A stretch of DNA of 64,000 nucleotides. Source: Dendrolimus kikuchii (Eukaryota > Arthropoda > Insecta > Lepidoptera > Lasiocampidae). The notes under the pieces were generated by a model that saw only the letters and a list, made by a program, of their open reading frames with translations, did not search any database and was not told the origin of the DNA. The number at the start of each line of letters is the position of its first letter. Positions within the stretch are counted from its first letter, which is position 1. This document shows positions 1 through 11,779 of this stretch, piece after piece. The translations under genes and the position numbers were made by a program. Location of the stretch: NCBI GenBank assembly GCA_019925095.2, contig CM034406.1:7629388-7693387 (forward strand). Direction: 5' to 3'.

Positions 1-690
1 CACGCTTGGCTTGAAATTTCCGCGGGATTCCCGGGACAAAAAGTAACGCAGCATTTATAAAAGAATGTAAGCTATCGTTTTAGTGAAAACTGTGTTGAAA
101 TAAGCAAATTTTTATGCACATTATGTAATGTTATGTAATAAAATTCCACATTTATTACAGAACATTTGCTATCGGTCAGTAAAAAAATCACATTGGAATT
201 CGATTTTATTAATCTGGCCATTTTTAATAATTTTCAGAATAATTCCCACGGTAATCCCAGGATAAAAAGTGGCGCAGATTTTAAGTCTAAAAATTGACTG
301 TCGATCAGTGAAAACGGTATCGCAATTGGCCCAGTAATTTTTACGTGCATCCTGAACAAACTGACAGACCAGAAATTTAAAAAAAAACCATCGTTTATAT
401 AGTCTATCCCAGTTGTTTTTTTTTAATAGCTTCAATGTACAGACACGGCATGTTTAGAATTTTATAATATTATAGATTTAAGATATAAAAATCGGTTAAT
501 TTCCAAGTCTGCAAAGAGGAGACAATATCTAAACAAAATCACATTAATGTTGGGGATAATACATTTTTTTATTGCTGGAGTTTAACAGAGCTGACAGCGC
601 GCCCGATGGAAAATGTTACCGTCGAACTGCCGACCTCAAAAGTGGGATTAGTACCTAACCACTGATGCCGAAATACATCAAGTTTGTTAT
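1..690. other. Unassigned AT-rich DNA
   Basis: No coding segment, RNA gene or recognisable transposon is supported here. Short open frames are low-complexity and lack family resemblance. Confidence 0.5.
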
Positions 691-700
691 AGCGGCATAC

Positions 701-1085
701 TTAAGACCTGGGTTGGTAGCCATCCAGATGGGCAAATGGACTACCACCTAGCTGTGAATTGTTTTGTCGCCTCTTACGACAGGCTGCTCGGCCGCAGAAG
801 TAAGTATTATTTCTTCGTTTCTGCACGGAATTATGATGATGTGGCTCTGTTAAAAAAGGTGTTATTAAATTTTCTCGACCCTGTGTAACTGCCTGGACGA
901 ATTTCAAGTCCGCAACTGGCAAGACATTATGCAGGACTGAGGAAAGTGACGTGTTCTTGTTTCGGAGGCCAAGATTCACTTCGCTTCGCTGAGCCAACGG
1001 AGATAGTTAGATGACACTGGATAAAGCGTTGGTGACGCCCGTTGTAAACGTCTATAGGGGGCGATTTTTGTTTTTCATCAGGTAG
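701..1085 (-). repeat. Dispersed repeat family S (retroelement-derived), minus-strand copy
   Basis: The minus strand of about 701-830 matches the 5' part of the repeat at 43535-43840 (shared stretches include cctgtcgtaagaggcgac and ggatggctacca). The part at about 1045-1085 carries a plus-strand version of the common lepidopteran tail ending in a ccgtctgc-type motif, so this is a composite of two fragments. The family has poly-A ends elsewhere in the window, as expected of a LINE or SINE 3' end. No protein is claimed. Confidence 0.55.
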
Positions 1086-1949
1086 ACCGTCTGCTTATTG
1101 AAACAGGATGTTTCAAGTAAAAAAAAAAATATTTATTCGTATAAATTGTTTATGAATGGATAATTATACCGATTACCAATAGATTCCAAGTTGTATAGAA
1201 ACAAAGTAACAGTTTTGGTTGCGGACATGATATTGTGCATGCGCCTCTCCGTTTTATTTCGGACATAGTTCGCCGGTTTAATGTTGCAACAATTCGTGGC
1301 CACGTAATCGCTCGATTTGGAGAAACCCTTTGCCGGATATTGGCTTGTTCAATGTTTAAGTAACATTTGAAGTGATGTTTTGAAAGCGATAACCATATTT
1401 GATGATGATGACTTTTATGGTTCAGTGGTCTATGCTTTTTTCCGCCTAGCTCATTGAAAGTAAAGTCTCAAGTCTCATGTTTCAGTCATGGCGTGGTGAA
1501 TTTCTTAAACGAACTTATGTTTCTGCCCATTTTACCTCGCTTTTATAATCAATCAATATCTTTATTTGCAAGAATGTTGTTTACACAGATGTTGTATACT
1601 AGTAAATGCCCAGTACATTTTACCACATAGTGGTATACAAAATGATTTAAATACTAAAATTAAATCTCCATAAATATTTTCATTGAACTCATCTAGACGG
1701 CCAGAACGAAGTACGTCTTTGAATTCAACGATTCTATTGTTGAACTTGACATATCTCTCTCCATAGTTACAATTATCACGTGTGGACGGTGAAAAAAAAC
1801 GTGATGATGAAAACCTCGTATCGAGATAACCGATATTTCAAATATGCCAGGCCGCCTGGACAAGCTTGGCGGGTATATCATCCGTTACCCTAAATATAGA
1901 AGCCCTACATCAATAATGAGACGTTAATAAGATTATATTAGTCATCTGT

Positions 1950-2075
1950 GGAGGTTTATAATTAGCTGTTCTTTAACTATCTCTGTAACGCTAGTTTGTA
2001 AACTTTAGTTTGTAAGATCACAGCTGTTAACCTCCCAAATAAAATAAAATAAAATAAAATAAATAAAATTATATT
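1950..2075 (+). repeat. Retroelement 3' tail with (AAAAT)n
   Basis: A unique-looking stretch that includes gatcacagctgttaacctc runs into five or more aaaat units and then stops. This is the usual appearance of a LINE 3' end integrated by target-primed reverse transcription. The neighbouring stretches 1090-1950 and 2080-2590 hold no gene; about 1545-1575 resembles a minus-strand LINE tail. Confidence 0.4.
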
Positions 2076-2749
2076 GTGCCCTCTCCATACATAGCACAAA
2101 TATTCCGAGGAACTTTACGGCCTTAGTACCTTGTTAAAAACGAAACAATGGTGGCTAAAATGCTTATTTTAAAAAAATATCTCGAACTAAAAGGAAAACA
2201 GATTGCGCTAAAATAAAACATCTTTTTTTGAACGATTCAATACATTACGCTGGAGACCTTCAGTGAGGCGTGGAATGTTCATACTTCAGGAAATGATAAT
2301 GAGATACCGATTTTAAAGTGGTTTAGTGTATGTTTTTGTATTTGTGTATTATGTATTTCTAATGTTGTTCACGTCGTGACTGTCGGGTACTAGCCTCAAT
2401 CAGTGACAGATCGCAACAAGTATTTTGCGAAATAACCACACAACTTGTCTGTACAAAGTAATCTTTCGTAAATTTTTGAAATACAAAATGAGACGTTTCT
2501 TAATGCAATTTATGAAGTAGATGAATGGATTATACTTTATACCTCATTAAAATAATTACAGAAATCGGTAAAGTGGGTCCAATCGACGTGAAGTGAAGAT
2601 CATCTGGATGGCAAGGTCACTCTTGCTTTTCAGATGACCCCTAAAACTTTTTTCGATGAAACAACTACATTGGTGTCGCGCCAGAATCATGTTCAATCAA
2701 AGAATCAAATTGAAAATATTTTGAAGAAAGATCAGATAAAAAGCAGTTT

Positions 2750-2890
2750 ATATAAGGGTGTATGTATGAAAACATTAATGAATGTCGATGAAGCGAAGTT
2801 TTTGTCAGGATCGTAGCAGGTGGAGAGCCATTGTCTCTGCCTACCCCATTGGAAAACAGGCGTGACAATATATATGTATACATGTATATT
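2750..2890 (+). mobile_element. RTE-like LINE 3' end, fragment
   Basis: Translation around 2775-2855 gives a remnant reading roughly DEAKFL..SRRWRAIVSAYP..K, the C-terminal signature of RTE-like reverse transcriptases (compare KEASEVC..PKWRSVVRAYP at 63355). The stop is followed by a tatatgtatacatgtata tail. A frameshift lies between the two halves. Only the last about 40 codons survive. Immediately downstream (2890-2975) is a piece of the common tail found at 1045 and 25440. Confidence 0.5.
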
Positions 2891-2999
2891 GTAGTAGCAG
2901 AATTGGGGCCCTAGTGTTATAAACGTCCATAGGTGGCGGTGACCACTTCCCATCAGGTGGGCTATATGTCTGTTTGACTACTTTAGGCGATTAAGAACT

Positions 3000-5590
3000 G
3001 GGAATACCTCCATCCGGTTAATTTGCTACAGGCCTTAATGATTAGTTACGCCACTGTAACGTTGTAGCATATGCTTACAACACATTTTTGCATGCATAAT
3101 AGCTCACCGCTTGTCCTTTCTTACACATGTCAGTCTTACAACGCAAGTTTAAAAATCCGTGGAGTCTTTTCACGCATAAAGGAGGGCTCCGCAGAAATAG
3201 ACGATCTTAAAAACTACTCGAAGAACGTTGTTAAAACCAATTTTCGTAGAAACTACTTTTTCAGTTTTCAAAAAAGCCGTGATTTTGTCTTCAAAAGTTT
3301 TCGTTGCTCAGTGTGTGTAGTGTAGTAAACAGGGTATTTTTATAGCGGATGAGAGATGTGTGAGCAAGCACGGTATTTTTCCGCGATTTCACGACATAAG
3401 TTATTGCGCCATATAGACCACAACTTTCTCTCAAGCTTCATTTATATAGATCCAATAGTTTCTGAGAACAATGACTGTGACATACAAAAAAGACAGACAG
3501 AGATGACAATAGATGATTCCATAAGGATTCAGTCTTTGCCAAAATGACTACGGAACTTTAAAAATTAATTACATTTTATTCAGAGAAATCTCTGACTTCA
3601 AATATTTACTTAATCCTAGTATCTACAAGTAGCCAAAGTTCAAAGTATGTAATTTATTGCATAAGTAGTAAAAACACCTTGAATATTTACTGCGGATCAC
3701 TATTATTATGAAACCGACGCGAATACAGTGTCGTGTGTTTATGAAGATAACAATCCGTATTCTTCGAACTTTGCGACGAATAAGCCACACAGTCCAAGAT
3801 ATCCAGCTTTATTAGTAGTTCATATCAATAGCTCAGAATGTCTACAAACGTATTTTCGCTGATTTGTGTAATACACATGACAATTATTAAAATAAAGTGG
3901 AATTATATGCCATAGCATAAAATTCCACTTTATTTTGTTTTGTGCGAAATAAATGTATAAAAGATTTGTTTTTAAATGACACGTGCCTGGATATACTGGT
4001 AGTTGTAAGAATAATTATATAAAAAAATATCACGTGCCTAGCTAGATATACTGACATATCTTACAACTATCAGTACATGTAGGCTATAAATATTTTTAAT
4101 ATATATTTATTTCACACAGCAGAATGCAACCATAAATACATCTGAATATTTTAACATAATTTTAGAATTTAAGTCGTATTTCTAAACATGTGAACACAGG
4201 AAATTTAAAATACAGATATGGCTTATGTAAATAATATACCATACTGTAGTTCTAAAACAATTCTAAATAAATTAAATAAAATGTAGTTCTAAATAAATTT
4301 TATAACAATGTTTGTTGATAACAGTAAATGAATATATGCTAGAGAAATTTGTTGCTCTGATTAATCGCTTAGACTCTCTAGTGTTACTATTGAATATATC
4401 TTAAATGGATTTATCATTGACCAGCTCATTATATAGACGACACATTCTGTTCATTGGGTTGTAGTAAGATGTATTACTTTATAGCCTCGCAAAGCAAAAG
4501 GTAACTGCGATTCTCCCAAGGCGACCGCTATAGTTCCTCAGTTCTTGTTATCAATCATTTTTATGGACGAGTATCATTCCCAATATTATTCTTCAATGGT
4601 TAGCATCATAATATTATAACCCAATAAAAATTCGTAACATGGTTACTTTTCTAGCTCTAAGAATAGCTTGGAGAAAATGGCATGCTAAACAAAAGTCAAA
4701 ATATAAGAGAACAAAGAAGCATTAAACCTTCACTTTTATATTGAATCATTAACAAGATACCCCACCACACAGGATTTCCGAAATCTCTCAAATATATACA
4801 TTTCAAATTCAATTCAATTATGATAAACAAGTTCATATTAGAAATTAAATTTTTGAATTGGATGGGTTTGGTTATGGGAGGAATAAAATGTAGAAATGAT
4901 TCATTTGTTTTTAAATGTAGCAACACCCTTATAAATTATATATTTTAATTATTATTAATACAGAAATCAAGCTTCTACGCTTCTTCCCCGCTTCAATTCC
5001 AATGCTGCGTTCCATGGAATCTCTGGGTCGCTTTCTGATTTGTCGATGCAACTGCGATGTAGAGTCGATATCAAAAGCTTACCGAGCGGATACATTTCTA
5101 TAAGCGTTCCGTGATTCACTTGTCGGAAGCCGGTCCCGCACCGTTACCAAGCGAATTAGGAAACGCTCACAGTAATAATGTAGGGGCTCAGACAAATCAG
5201 AAAAGGACCTTACTTTTCTGAAAATAATTATCACATCTCCCGGAATAAAATGATCTCATGTTTATCACCGATGTCTATAATATAAATAATTCGTTTGAAT
5301 TAAATTTTTTAAACCTAATTTCATGAAAACTTGATAAACTATATGGTGAAAATAAACAGACACAAAAACCATACTGACTTTATATTTATTTATTTTATGA
5401 ATTCAATATTCAGTTAACATTTTATAGAAAAAAAATACGTTTCTACATCTTGAGCTTGAGAGTCTTGAGCTGTGTATTATCATAGTATTTATTTTTACAG
5501 AAAGAATAATGGCTATTTCCGATCTCAAACGTTTACATACTCTTATAATCTCTTCGTATCATTATTATTACATGATGATGTTATTTTTTG
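3000..5590. other. Unassigned AT-rich stretch
   Basis: No gene is supported. It holds a strong hairpin (separate entry, 3889-3936), a direct repeat of the motif cacgtgcct near 3980 and 4030, an imperfect 15-bp inverted repeat (ctggtagttgtaaga near 3995 against its complement near 4060), and a slightly GC-richer island at 4980-5180 that I could not place. Confidence 0.4.
3889..3936. repeat. Near-perfect hairpin, 4-nt loop
   Basis: Arms are 3889-3904 (aaaataaagtggaatt) plus 3906-3910, pairing with 3915-3919 plus 3921-3936. There is a single A-A mismatch (3905/3920) and the loop is CATA. Twenty-one of 22 positions pair. It is one of a set of short-loop hairpins in this window. Confidence 0.85.
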
Positions 5591-5605
5591 TAAATAATAC
5601 CAAAT

Positions 5606-6170
5606 TTACAGTTCATATTTCATGTTGTATGCTTCTTTTATGATATCAGCTGCTTTTTCAACAATGACTAAAATATGTGGCATAGTGTTTGCACTTGTTA
5701 TAAGCGGCATTATATTAGCATCAACAATTCTTAGATTACTGATACCATGAACTAATAAATCATTATTTACTACCGAGCTTTTGTCCGATTTAGGGCTGCT
5801 TGGCTGCGCCGACACGGGGTGGTAAATTGTATTTGGCATATGTCATATGTAGCAATACTTATAAGCTTATATTCCTGAAACATAATCGTTACATCCGCGT
5901 ATTTTTATTGATACCATATTTAATGGGTGTGTTTAAAAACTTTTAGTATTCTGCAACATGTGAATGAAATCAACGACTTATACAAAGATTTCGAAATCTT
6001 CAGTATGATTTAATACTAGGTTTACTTTTAGGATCACTGACTCGTAATAAAACTTCTCCACTTGCCTAGTAAAGTAAGTAAAGTCTATGAGCGTTCAATT
6101 CTCGAATAGATTCGTAAATTTCATCATGATATCCTTCCTGCCCGGTGATGGAGAATATTTTAAGTAGAAA
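5606..6170 (-). pseudogene. Degraded GMC oxidoreductase copy (C-terminal remnant)
   Basis: The minus-strand frame ending at 5606 reads IYHPVS followed later by KSSVVNNDLLVHGISNLRIV and IMPLITSANTMPH..IVEKAADIIKE. This is the C-terminus of a GMC oxidoreductase (compare [23 protein letters not shown] in the intact copies). The GTCKMG block after the catalytic HP is replaced by unrelated residues. Upstream on the same strand, 6005-6135 carries two out-of-frame pieces, GYHDEIYESIRELNAHRLY and ASGEVLLRVSDPKSKPSI. These match the region before [12 protein letters not shown] in the intact genes but are separated by stops. No N-terminal exons were found. It is probably the oldest, most downstream member of the array. 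Alternatively, the last part could still be an exon of a divergent gene, but the broken catalytic block argues against that. Confidence 0.75.
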
Positions 6171-6734
6171 TTAATCATTTTTGGATAGCGTGCGTGATAG
6201 ATTTTAAGTCAGGGTAATCCGTGTTATTTCCAGTACTAATGAAACCCATTATGTTAATTATACTCACAGTCAACAGTGATCAATGGACCAGATCTGGTTA
6301 TCATACAATACAAAAAAAAAATACGTCTTCCTTGAAGATTGTCATGTGATGGTTTGTTTTGATCAATAAAGGCAAAAATAAATGATCTTGCAAATTTTAG
6401 CCAACGGCTAGATTTTCTAGGTATTAAATATTTCCAAAATATGTATATTTTTAATTAAAAAAAATTATTATAAATTATAGTGTAATTTATAATTTTTATT
6501 TAAATATGATAAACTTTGACTGTATTGCCATGCTTTCCATGTGTAGTGTTATTGAATGTAGTCGTTTTTTTCAGTTCTGCGCTTTTCAATGACATTGATT
6601 CTATTTGCTAGATCCGTCTAATATCAGCATTAGCTTTTAGTTTACAATACCTAGGCTACAAAATGAACAATTTTGATATAAAAAATCAGATAAGTGCTTA
6701 GCCTATGTCTAATCTAAACGTGCCATTAAGTTAG

Positions 6735-6810
6735 TGGAGATCCATTTACTCAGCCTACGTCTGCGGAGAAACAGGCGCGATATTACCTAAAATTATGCAT
6801 GCATTACATT
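6735..6810 (+). mobile_element. RTE-like LINE 3' end, very short fragment
   Basis: The frame reads about WRSIYSAYVCGE, the last residues of an RTE-like ORF, followed by a short ATGC-rich tail. The stretch from 6180 to 6730 before it is AT-rich without a gene. Confidence 0.35.
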
Positions 6811-6844
6811 TAGTATTTTCTTAATTTTTCGCGACTAGTATACG

Positions 6845-7000
6845 TAAAACAACGTTTTAACGATTATCATTTATTTGACTTTTATGTTTCCGGCGTTTCG
6901 GCCAGTTTTCAGTAGCCGTGATCATGGGAGGACTCGAATAAAAAATCAATAAATGAAATAAATGACCGCACCTAAAACCATTAAAACGTTGTTTTATTAT
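6845..7000. mobile_element. TIR-bearing repeat (Penelope-associated family), short copy
   Basis: It begins aaaacaacgttttaacg and ends with the complement of aaaacaacgttttaatgg. Inside is the conserved string ggcgtttcggcc followed by a cagt-rich hairpin. The same ends and core occur at 58563-58837, and related sequence occurs at 54530-54700 next to a Penelope relic. Terminal inverted arms plus a shared core indicate a mobile, non-coding derivative. Confidence 0.55.
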
Positions 7001-7004
7001 GATT

Positions 7005-7665
7005 TATTTATTTATTATTATTATTGTATGTCTTTCAAGACCACGGGCCATAAAAATGGCCCGGACTTTTGGAGGGCTTGCGTGGGGCCATGGGAAGGCC
7101 AACACGTAGAGGCCCCTTGACAAATTTAATGTAAATGTGGCGTGACACCGACCGGAGTTGATGCCGGTCTACACTATATAGTAATGCACCCAAGGACAAG
7201 CCCCGGCCAGTGTAGGACTATTGTGGGAAATTAGGACAAAAAGTACCGGGCTATTATGGTGAACTGCTAATTGTACGAGGGGTCTGGAAATATGGGGACT
7301 ATAGCGTCTGCCCGTCGCAATGTTCAGGGAACATGGAAAAATGGGCAGACGGTGACTCGCCACTCCCTGCATGGGCCCCAAAAAATGCCATAGAAGACAG
7401 GAGCAACATGGGTGTGAGTGGCTAAGGGGTGTAGAGAGGTGGGCTGCAGGTTCACCGAAGCTACTTCTGACGTGATACCATTTATCACTTCCACCCCTGG
7501 AGCTTGAGTCTTAGCTCTAGCGATCTCCACTCCGTGCCGGCTAACTAAGGCAAGCACGGAGGCGGGGGCCTTGCCTTGGCCCCCGGAGTCAGGTAAGGTG
7601 TCGCTACTCACCTAAGGCTTCGCCACAAAGCCCCCCTGCGGGTTTATTATTATTATTATTATGAT
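7005..7665. repeat. GC-rich dispersed repeat between (TTA)n tracts
   Basis: A sharply GC-richer segment (for example around 7050-7110 and 7555-7640) sits between two (TTA)n runs at 7005-7025 and 7645-7663. This is consistent with a 5'-truncated LINE inserted in a TTA microsatellite, or one with a TTA-type tail. The minus-strand open frame 7611-7324 shows no recognised motif. The family is unassigned. Confidence 0.4.
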
Positions 7666-7922
7666 AAGATATGTTGCGAGATTTATTACGTTCTATACAA
7701 CATCAAACTATTCCATTATTGTTCAGGTAACCATTCTCCGCATGCAGGTAGTAAAAGGCTAATCCACGTATTATTTAGAAGCTTGTACTCGCAGCAATGG
7801 TGCTGGTTGTTCCTGGAATCTATATTAGAGGAGCATTATAGAGGCGTGGTGCTTTTAACTTGGATTTAATTTATATATTAGAATTAAGGTGTAATATTAG
7901 TGCTTCTAATAGGGTGGGTAAT

Positions 7923-8218
7923 GTAATAACAGCCCATGAATGTCCCACTGCTGAACTAAGGCCTCCCATTACTGGGGCAGGGACAGTATACCCGCCAGGC
8001 TTGTCTAAGGCGGCTTGGCAGGTTTGACACATCGGTTATGTCGATGTGCAGGTTGCATCACGATGTTTTCCTTCACTGTTGTTAGCACGTGGTAATTGTA
8101 ACAATATGCACATTAGGTCAGAAAACTGCCAAAGTGGTGCATGCGTTCCGGCCAGGATCGAACTCGCGCCCTTTGGGTCTGGGACGCGTGCGCTAGCCAT
8201 TACGCTACCACGACTGTT
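7923..8218 (-). mobile_element. tRNA-derived SINE, full length
   Basis: On the minus strand the element starts with a tRNA-like head: an A box within tggtagcgtaatggctagcg and a B box within gcgcgagttcgatcc, the two internal RNA polymerase III promoter boxes. The body continues through a region that recurs at 54240-54390 and ends near cagcccatg. It is flanked by a 14-bp target-site duplication, atagggtgggtaat at 7909-7922 and atagggtggataat at 8219-8232 (one mismatch). SINEs of this type depend on a LINE for mobility. The stretch 8233-8541 after it contains no gene. Confidence 0.8.
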
Positions 8219-8554
8219 ATAGGGTGGATAATATCAGAAAATCTTAATTTACTGGAGATAAATAAAGATAATCAGAAGACTTAAAAAGACCAACTTTCAA
8301 TCATCGTTGCCACTAAGATACTACTGTAAAATATTAATTCTAATATTATATCTATTCCAACTTGAAAGCAAAGCTGGTTAGTCTAAATGGGGTGTTAATG
8401 AGATATACACATTTATGTGTAGCAGTATTACCGCTAGTTTTGTTAGATATTTATTAGAAAAGCCATATATGTATAATTGTTTCTCCTTAGAAATTCATTT
8501 GCGTACATTACAACCACATTTAATGTTAGATATTACAGTAGAAAATGTTATTGT

Positions 8555-8656
8555 CAAAGAAGCAAGTGAGGTGTGTAAGAATAAGCCTAAATGGCGCTCT
8601 GTTGTTCGTGCCTACCCCGCAAGGGAACTGGCGTGAAGTTATGTATGTATGTATGT
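8555..8656 (+). mobile_element. RTE-like LINE micro-insertion (102 nt)
   Basis: Only the last codons of the RTE ORF remain (EVCKNKPKWRSVVRAYPARELA, then the stop) followed by ttatgtatgtatgtatgta. A perfect 13-bp target-site duplication, aaaatgttattgt, flanks it at 8542-8554 and 8657-8669. The open frame 8415-8636 is therefore an accidental fusion of unique DNA with the LINE tail. Confidence 0.85.
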
Positions 8657-8984
8657 AAAATGTTATTGTTACGTATATACGGGATGCAAATTAAAATGCA
8701 CATAATTCACAGTTTTTACAAATACAACAAGTCCTAATCGTATAGCAGAATATCGTAATAATATAAATCGCGCAAAGTCCGTCGTTATAAGATACTCATT
8801 CCGAAAGTACACTACTAGATAACGCTGACTGACCGACCTTATTTATTTATAAAATAACATAGCAACATGCCGACTAGACCTTGAAATTGCCAAACGTGAA
8901 AATTTAACGGGTTCTAAAAATATGCAATGAAATTAGAACAACAGAAGAGAAGGAATTTTGATGTCTTACTGGGAGGCGCCCAAA

Positions 8985-9490
8985 GGGATTAATGTGAATA
9001 ATATGTATGTAGCTGTAGACGTATGCAATACAAAGGGCAAAGTCAATGCATTCCTAACCTTTAGATTGGGATAATGAGAATGAGATAGGGGGATGAGATA
9101 GAGGGATCACACAGGAGGAATAGGACAGGCAAATTAAATAGGGTGAAGAATAGAGAAGATGGGAGGATCCTCCAAGTAAGGAGGAGGGGAAGTGGGCGAT
9201 CGGAACTCTCTCACTCATCGTACGAAACACGATTAGCACAAGGCTAACCGTTTCACGCCGATTTACTATGAGAGCGTGTACCACATTGCTCGGGCTTGCT
9301 CAGCGAGCTGTAATCAAGCTTATGATTCCAACAAAATTTATAACACAGTCAAGCTTAAAACTCAATAAACATTTGAAATACAACATTTATATTTTAGATT
9401 ATTGTAATTGTGTCCCGGCAACTTGTTCTAGCTCTGAGAATGAAAAGAAAATATCGTTAAAAGTGTGTTGTAAATTTAAATGAAATATAT
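8985..9490. repeat. Duplicated 3' flank of GMC copy A (pairs with 22005-22430)
   Basis: About 350 bp (gtatgtagctgtagacgt, then a gggataatgagaatgaga-type purine-rich tract, then cactcatcgtacgaaacac) is repeated almost colinearly at 22005-22350, downstream of copy B. In both places it is followed by matching DNA up to the GMC stop codon. It marks the 3' side of the A/B segmental duplication. The purine-rich tract also recurs inverted at 25260-25420. Confidence 0.75.
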
Positions 9491-9702
9491 TAAGAGAATA
9501 TACAATTTTCTTTTTAATTTTATTACCCATAAACCGAAAAAAGATCCATGTTAACTCTATATTTAATTTTATCCTTAAATTATAATTGGAGTTCCAAATC
9601 CAGAATATAATAACAGTTATTTGAAATACAAGCCATTTCCAAAAATATGTCTAAATTATAATAATTTCCATTTACGTTACGGATTAGTCTACGAACTAAG
9701 GT

Positions 9703-11274
9703 TTATTCTTCGAACCAAAAGGTTTTGACCATATCTGCGCCTTTTTCGCCTATCATAATTGTTGGTGCATTCGTATTGCCTCTTACAATACTTGGCATGA
9801 TACTTGCATCTATAACTCTTAAGCCTTTTACACCATGTACTTTTAGTTCGGAATCAACAACTGCAGTTCTGTTGCTATCAGGGCCCATTTTGCAAGTGCC
9901 TGTTGGATGATCTAGAGAAAACGTCATTTCTCTAGAATAGCAATCCAAGAATTCTTCTGTATTTTTATCAAATGACTTACAGGCTTCGAGATCAATCCAA
10001 ATTAATTTAAATCCGAAATCTTTAAATGATTTTGTATCACCAAATTTTAAAACATAATCCTGGAAAGATTTTATAATAATTGGCATATCTTCCACATTAT
10101 CAAAATAATTAGCATATATCAGGGGATGGTCAAAAGGATTTTTTGACTTCAAAAGTATTTTACCCCTAGATTTTGGTTTCAGTAAGGTAGTATAAATAAT
10201 CGAAGTAAAATATTTGTTATTAATTTTTCTAAACTTATTTATAACCTCGTCGGTTGATCCATGTTTATCGAACAGGTCGAGAATATCAGACATTTTAGGA
10301 GGAAATACAATGAAATGATATTGTGTGGTTGGTAAAATGGATTTTGGATCTGTAATATTAATAAAAGCCAAAACACGGTGTGGCTGAAAGCCACTTAAAG
10401 GTCCTTTACCGTGTACAATTAGGTCAACCAAGTTCCGAGTTGTATTTTCAACTGTGACAGCAAACTCAACTGGAGCAGGAGCTATGTAAAATACAGGTAC
10501 GAACACATGATCCTGTAAGTTTTCCCCTACAGGCAAATTTTCTATTAGGTCTATATTCAATTCTTCGAGATGTTTTTTAGGTCCTATTCCAGAAAGTAAG
10601 AGAAGTTGCGGAGAATTAATTGATCCGCCAGATAAAATAAGCTCCTTTCTCACATTAACCGATATATCTTTTCCATTATTGTATAATAGAACTCCATTAA
10701 CTATTTTAGTTCCAGGCTTGAATATTATTTTTGTTGCCAAAGTATTTTTGATAACATGCAGGTTTGTTCTATCTTTGACAGGATTTAAGAAAGCTCTTGC
10801 CGTACTATGTCTCTTTCCTTTCTGTATATTCATATAAGCTTGCGCTATTCCTATTTGGCTAGCAGCATTATAATCACTATTATTGGTTAAACCTAACTCT
10901 ATACCAGCCTTTATGATTACTTTTTCGATATCGTGTAACTCTGGTTCGTGAATGACATTCAAATATCCCGCTTTTCCATGAAATTTTTTATTGTCATCAT
11001 TTAATACACCTAGAAAATTTTCACTTTTCTTAAAATATGGAAGAACTTCTTCGTAGCTCCAACCTTTATTACCTGCAGCCGCCCATTCGTCATAGTCAAC
11101 CTTATTACCACGAACATATATCATGCCATTGATACTACTACTTCCGCCAAGTACTTTTCCTTTCGGCCAAGCACATGTTTTGGTTTTGTAAGCTCTACAC
11201 GCACTGTCTTGTGGTTCAGTCTTGTAAGCCCAGTCTTGTGGAGTACCGATATTGTTGTAGAATAGTTGTGGTGT
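9703..11274 (-). CDS. GMC oxidoreductase copy A, exon 3 (residues 98-620)
   Basis: The last coding exon encodes the FAD-binding continuation, substrate-binding and catalytic parts of a GMC flavoprotein. FAD-dependent GMC enzymes oxidise alcohols or sugars, with O2 or a quinone as acceptor. The acceptor tttacag ends at 11275 and translation continues in phase 0 as [10 protein letters not shown]. Motifs: [17 protein letters not shown] (about 131-146, GMC signature 1), [20 protein letters not shown] (signature 2), and [13 protein letters not shown] with catalytic His553, followed 44 residues later by Asn597 in RGNTNAP. The stop TAA is at 9705-9703. Joined to the 97 codons of exons 1-2 it makes about 620 aa, the usual size for insect GMC proteins. 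Copy A keeps HPTGTC, whereas B and C have HPTSTC. The internal ATG at 11124 is not the start. The substrate is unknown. Confidence 0.9.
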   Translation of the reverse strand, partial: TPQLFYNNIGTPQDWAYKTEPQDSACRAYKTKTCAWPKGKVLGGSSSINGMIYVRGNKVDYDEWAAAGNKGWSYEEVLPYFKKSENFLGVLNDDNKKFHGKAGYLNVIHEPELHDIEKVIIKAGIELGLTNNSDYNAASQIGIAQAYMNIQKGKRHSTARAFLNPVKDRTNLHVIKNTLATKIIFKPGTKIVNGVLLYNNGKDISVNVRKELILSGGSINSPQLLLLSGIGPKKHLEELNIDLIENLPVGENLQDHVFVPVFYIAPAPVEFAVTVENTTRNLVDLIVHGKGPLSGFQPHRVLAFINITDPKSILPTTQYHFIVFPPKMSDILDLFDKHGSTDEVINKFRKINNKYFTSIIYTTLLKPKSRGKILLKSKNPFDHPLIYANYFDNVEDMPIIIKSFQDYVLKFGDTKSFKDFGFKLIWIDLEACKSFDKNTEEFLDCYSREMTFSLDHPTGTCKMGPDSNRTAVVDSELKVHGVKGLRVIDASIMPSIVRGNTNAPTIMIGEKGADMVKTFWFEE

Positions 11275-11304
11275 CTGTAAAGTGACATAATGAACATGAA
11301 CACA

Positions 11305-11640
11305 TAAAAAAGTATTGTCCTCTTTCTTGAGGGTTGGTAATATGCTTCATCAATAAGATTTTAAATGATATGTTAGATCTGCCTTTCACTAAATTTAAAT
11401 CCAAATTAAAAAGTACATACATACATACATACATAACTTCACGCTAGTTAAAAAGCAGGCAAATTAAAAAGTATCTTGTTTAAAAAGGGATACTACACTA
11501 TTGAAGAAGAAAATCAATTTTCAGCTGCACGTATTGCTGGGGAGTTCTTCTCCTTAACAGCAATAATACGTTGCGAAGCGGTCTACATAAACTAGCAAGT
11601 ACGACAATATTTAGCAAGATAGCTCTATATCAAGTCATGT
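11305..11640 (+). mobile_element. CR1-like LINE 3' fragment in intron 2 of copy A
   Basis: It matches 42600-42760 and 43050-43145 (shared strings ctctttcttgagg, cttttcactaaat, aaaaagggatactac). It contains the approximately 60-nt module at 11530-11585 (gctggggagttcttctcctt... acgttgcgaagcgg) seen in other elements. It is 5'-truncated, split by an RTE micro-insertion (11416-11460), and begins only about 30 bp upstream of the exon 3 splice acceptor. Confidence 0.6.
11416..11460 (-). mobile_element. RTE tail micro-insertion (45 nt)
   Basis: On the minus strand it reads aactagcgtgaagttatg and then four ATGT-type repeats. About 30 nt are the extreme RTE 3' end, preceded by about 13 nt of filler. 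A perfect 13-bp duplication, aaattaaaaagta, flanks it (11403-11415 and 11461-11473). The related element at 42700 has one uninterrupted copy of this target. Confidence 0.85.
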
Positions 11641-11779
11641 CAAATTAAATGTAATGCTATTTTTGATACTTTAAATGAGCTCCCCTACTTACCTATACAG
11701 AACAAGATATTGCAGACATAAAACTTGTAACCCTTCTTATCTTAAAACGACTAACTAGAACTTAATGAGTAACAAATTT

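Noticed and set aside
7324..7611. 95-codon minus-strand open frame in the GC-rich repeat
   Set aside because: No recognisable family motif and it lies wholly inside a repeat; not supported as a gene.
8140..8218. tRNA gene on the minus strand (A and B boxes)
   Set aside because: It has no proper acceptor stem or terminator, continues into a SINE body, and is flanked by a target-site duplication, so it is a SINE head.
8415..8636. 73-codon plus-strand open frame ending WRSVVRAYPARELA
   Set aside because: A chance fusion of unique DNA with a 102-nt RTE tail; the target-site duplication lies inside the frame.
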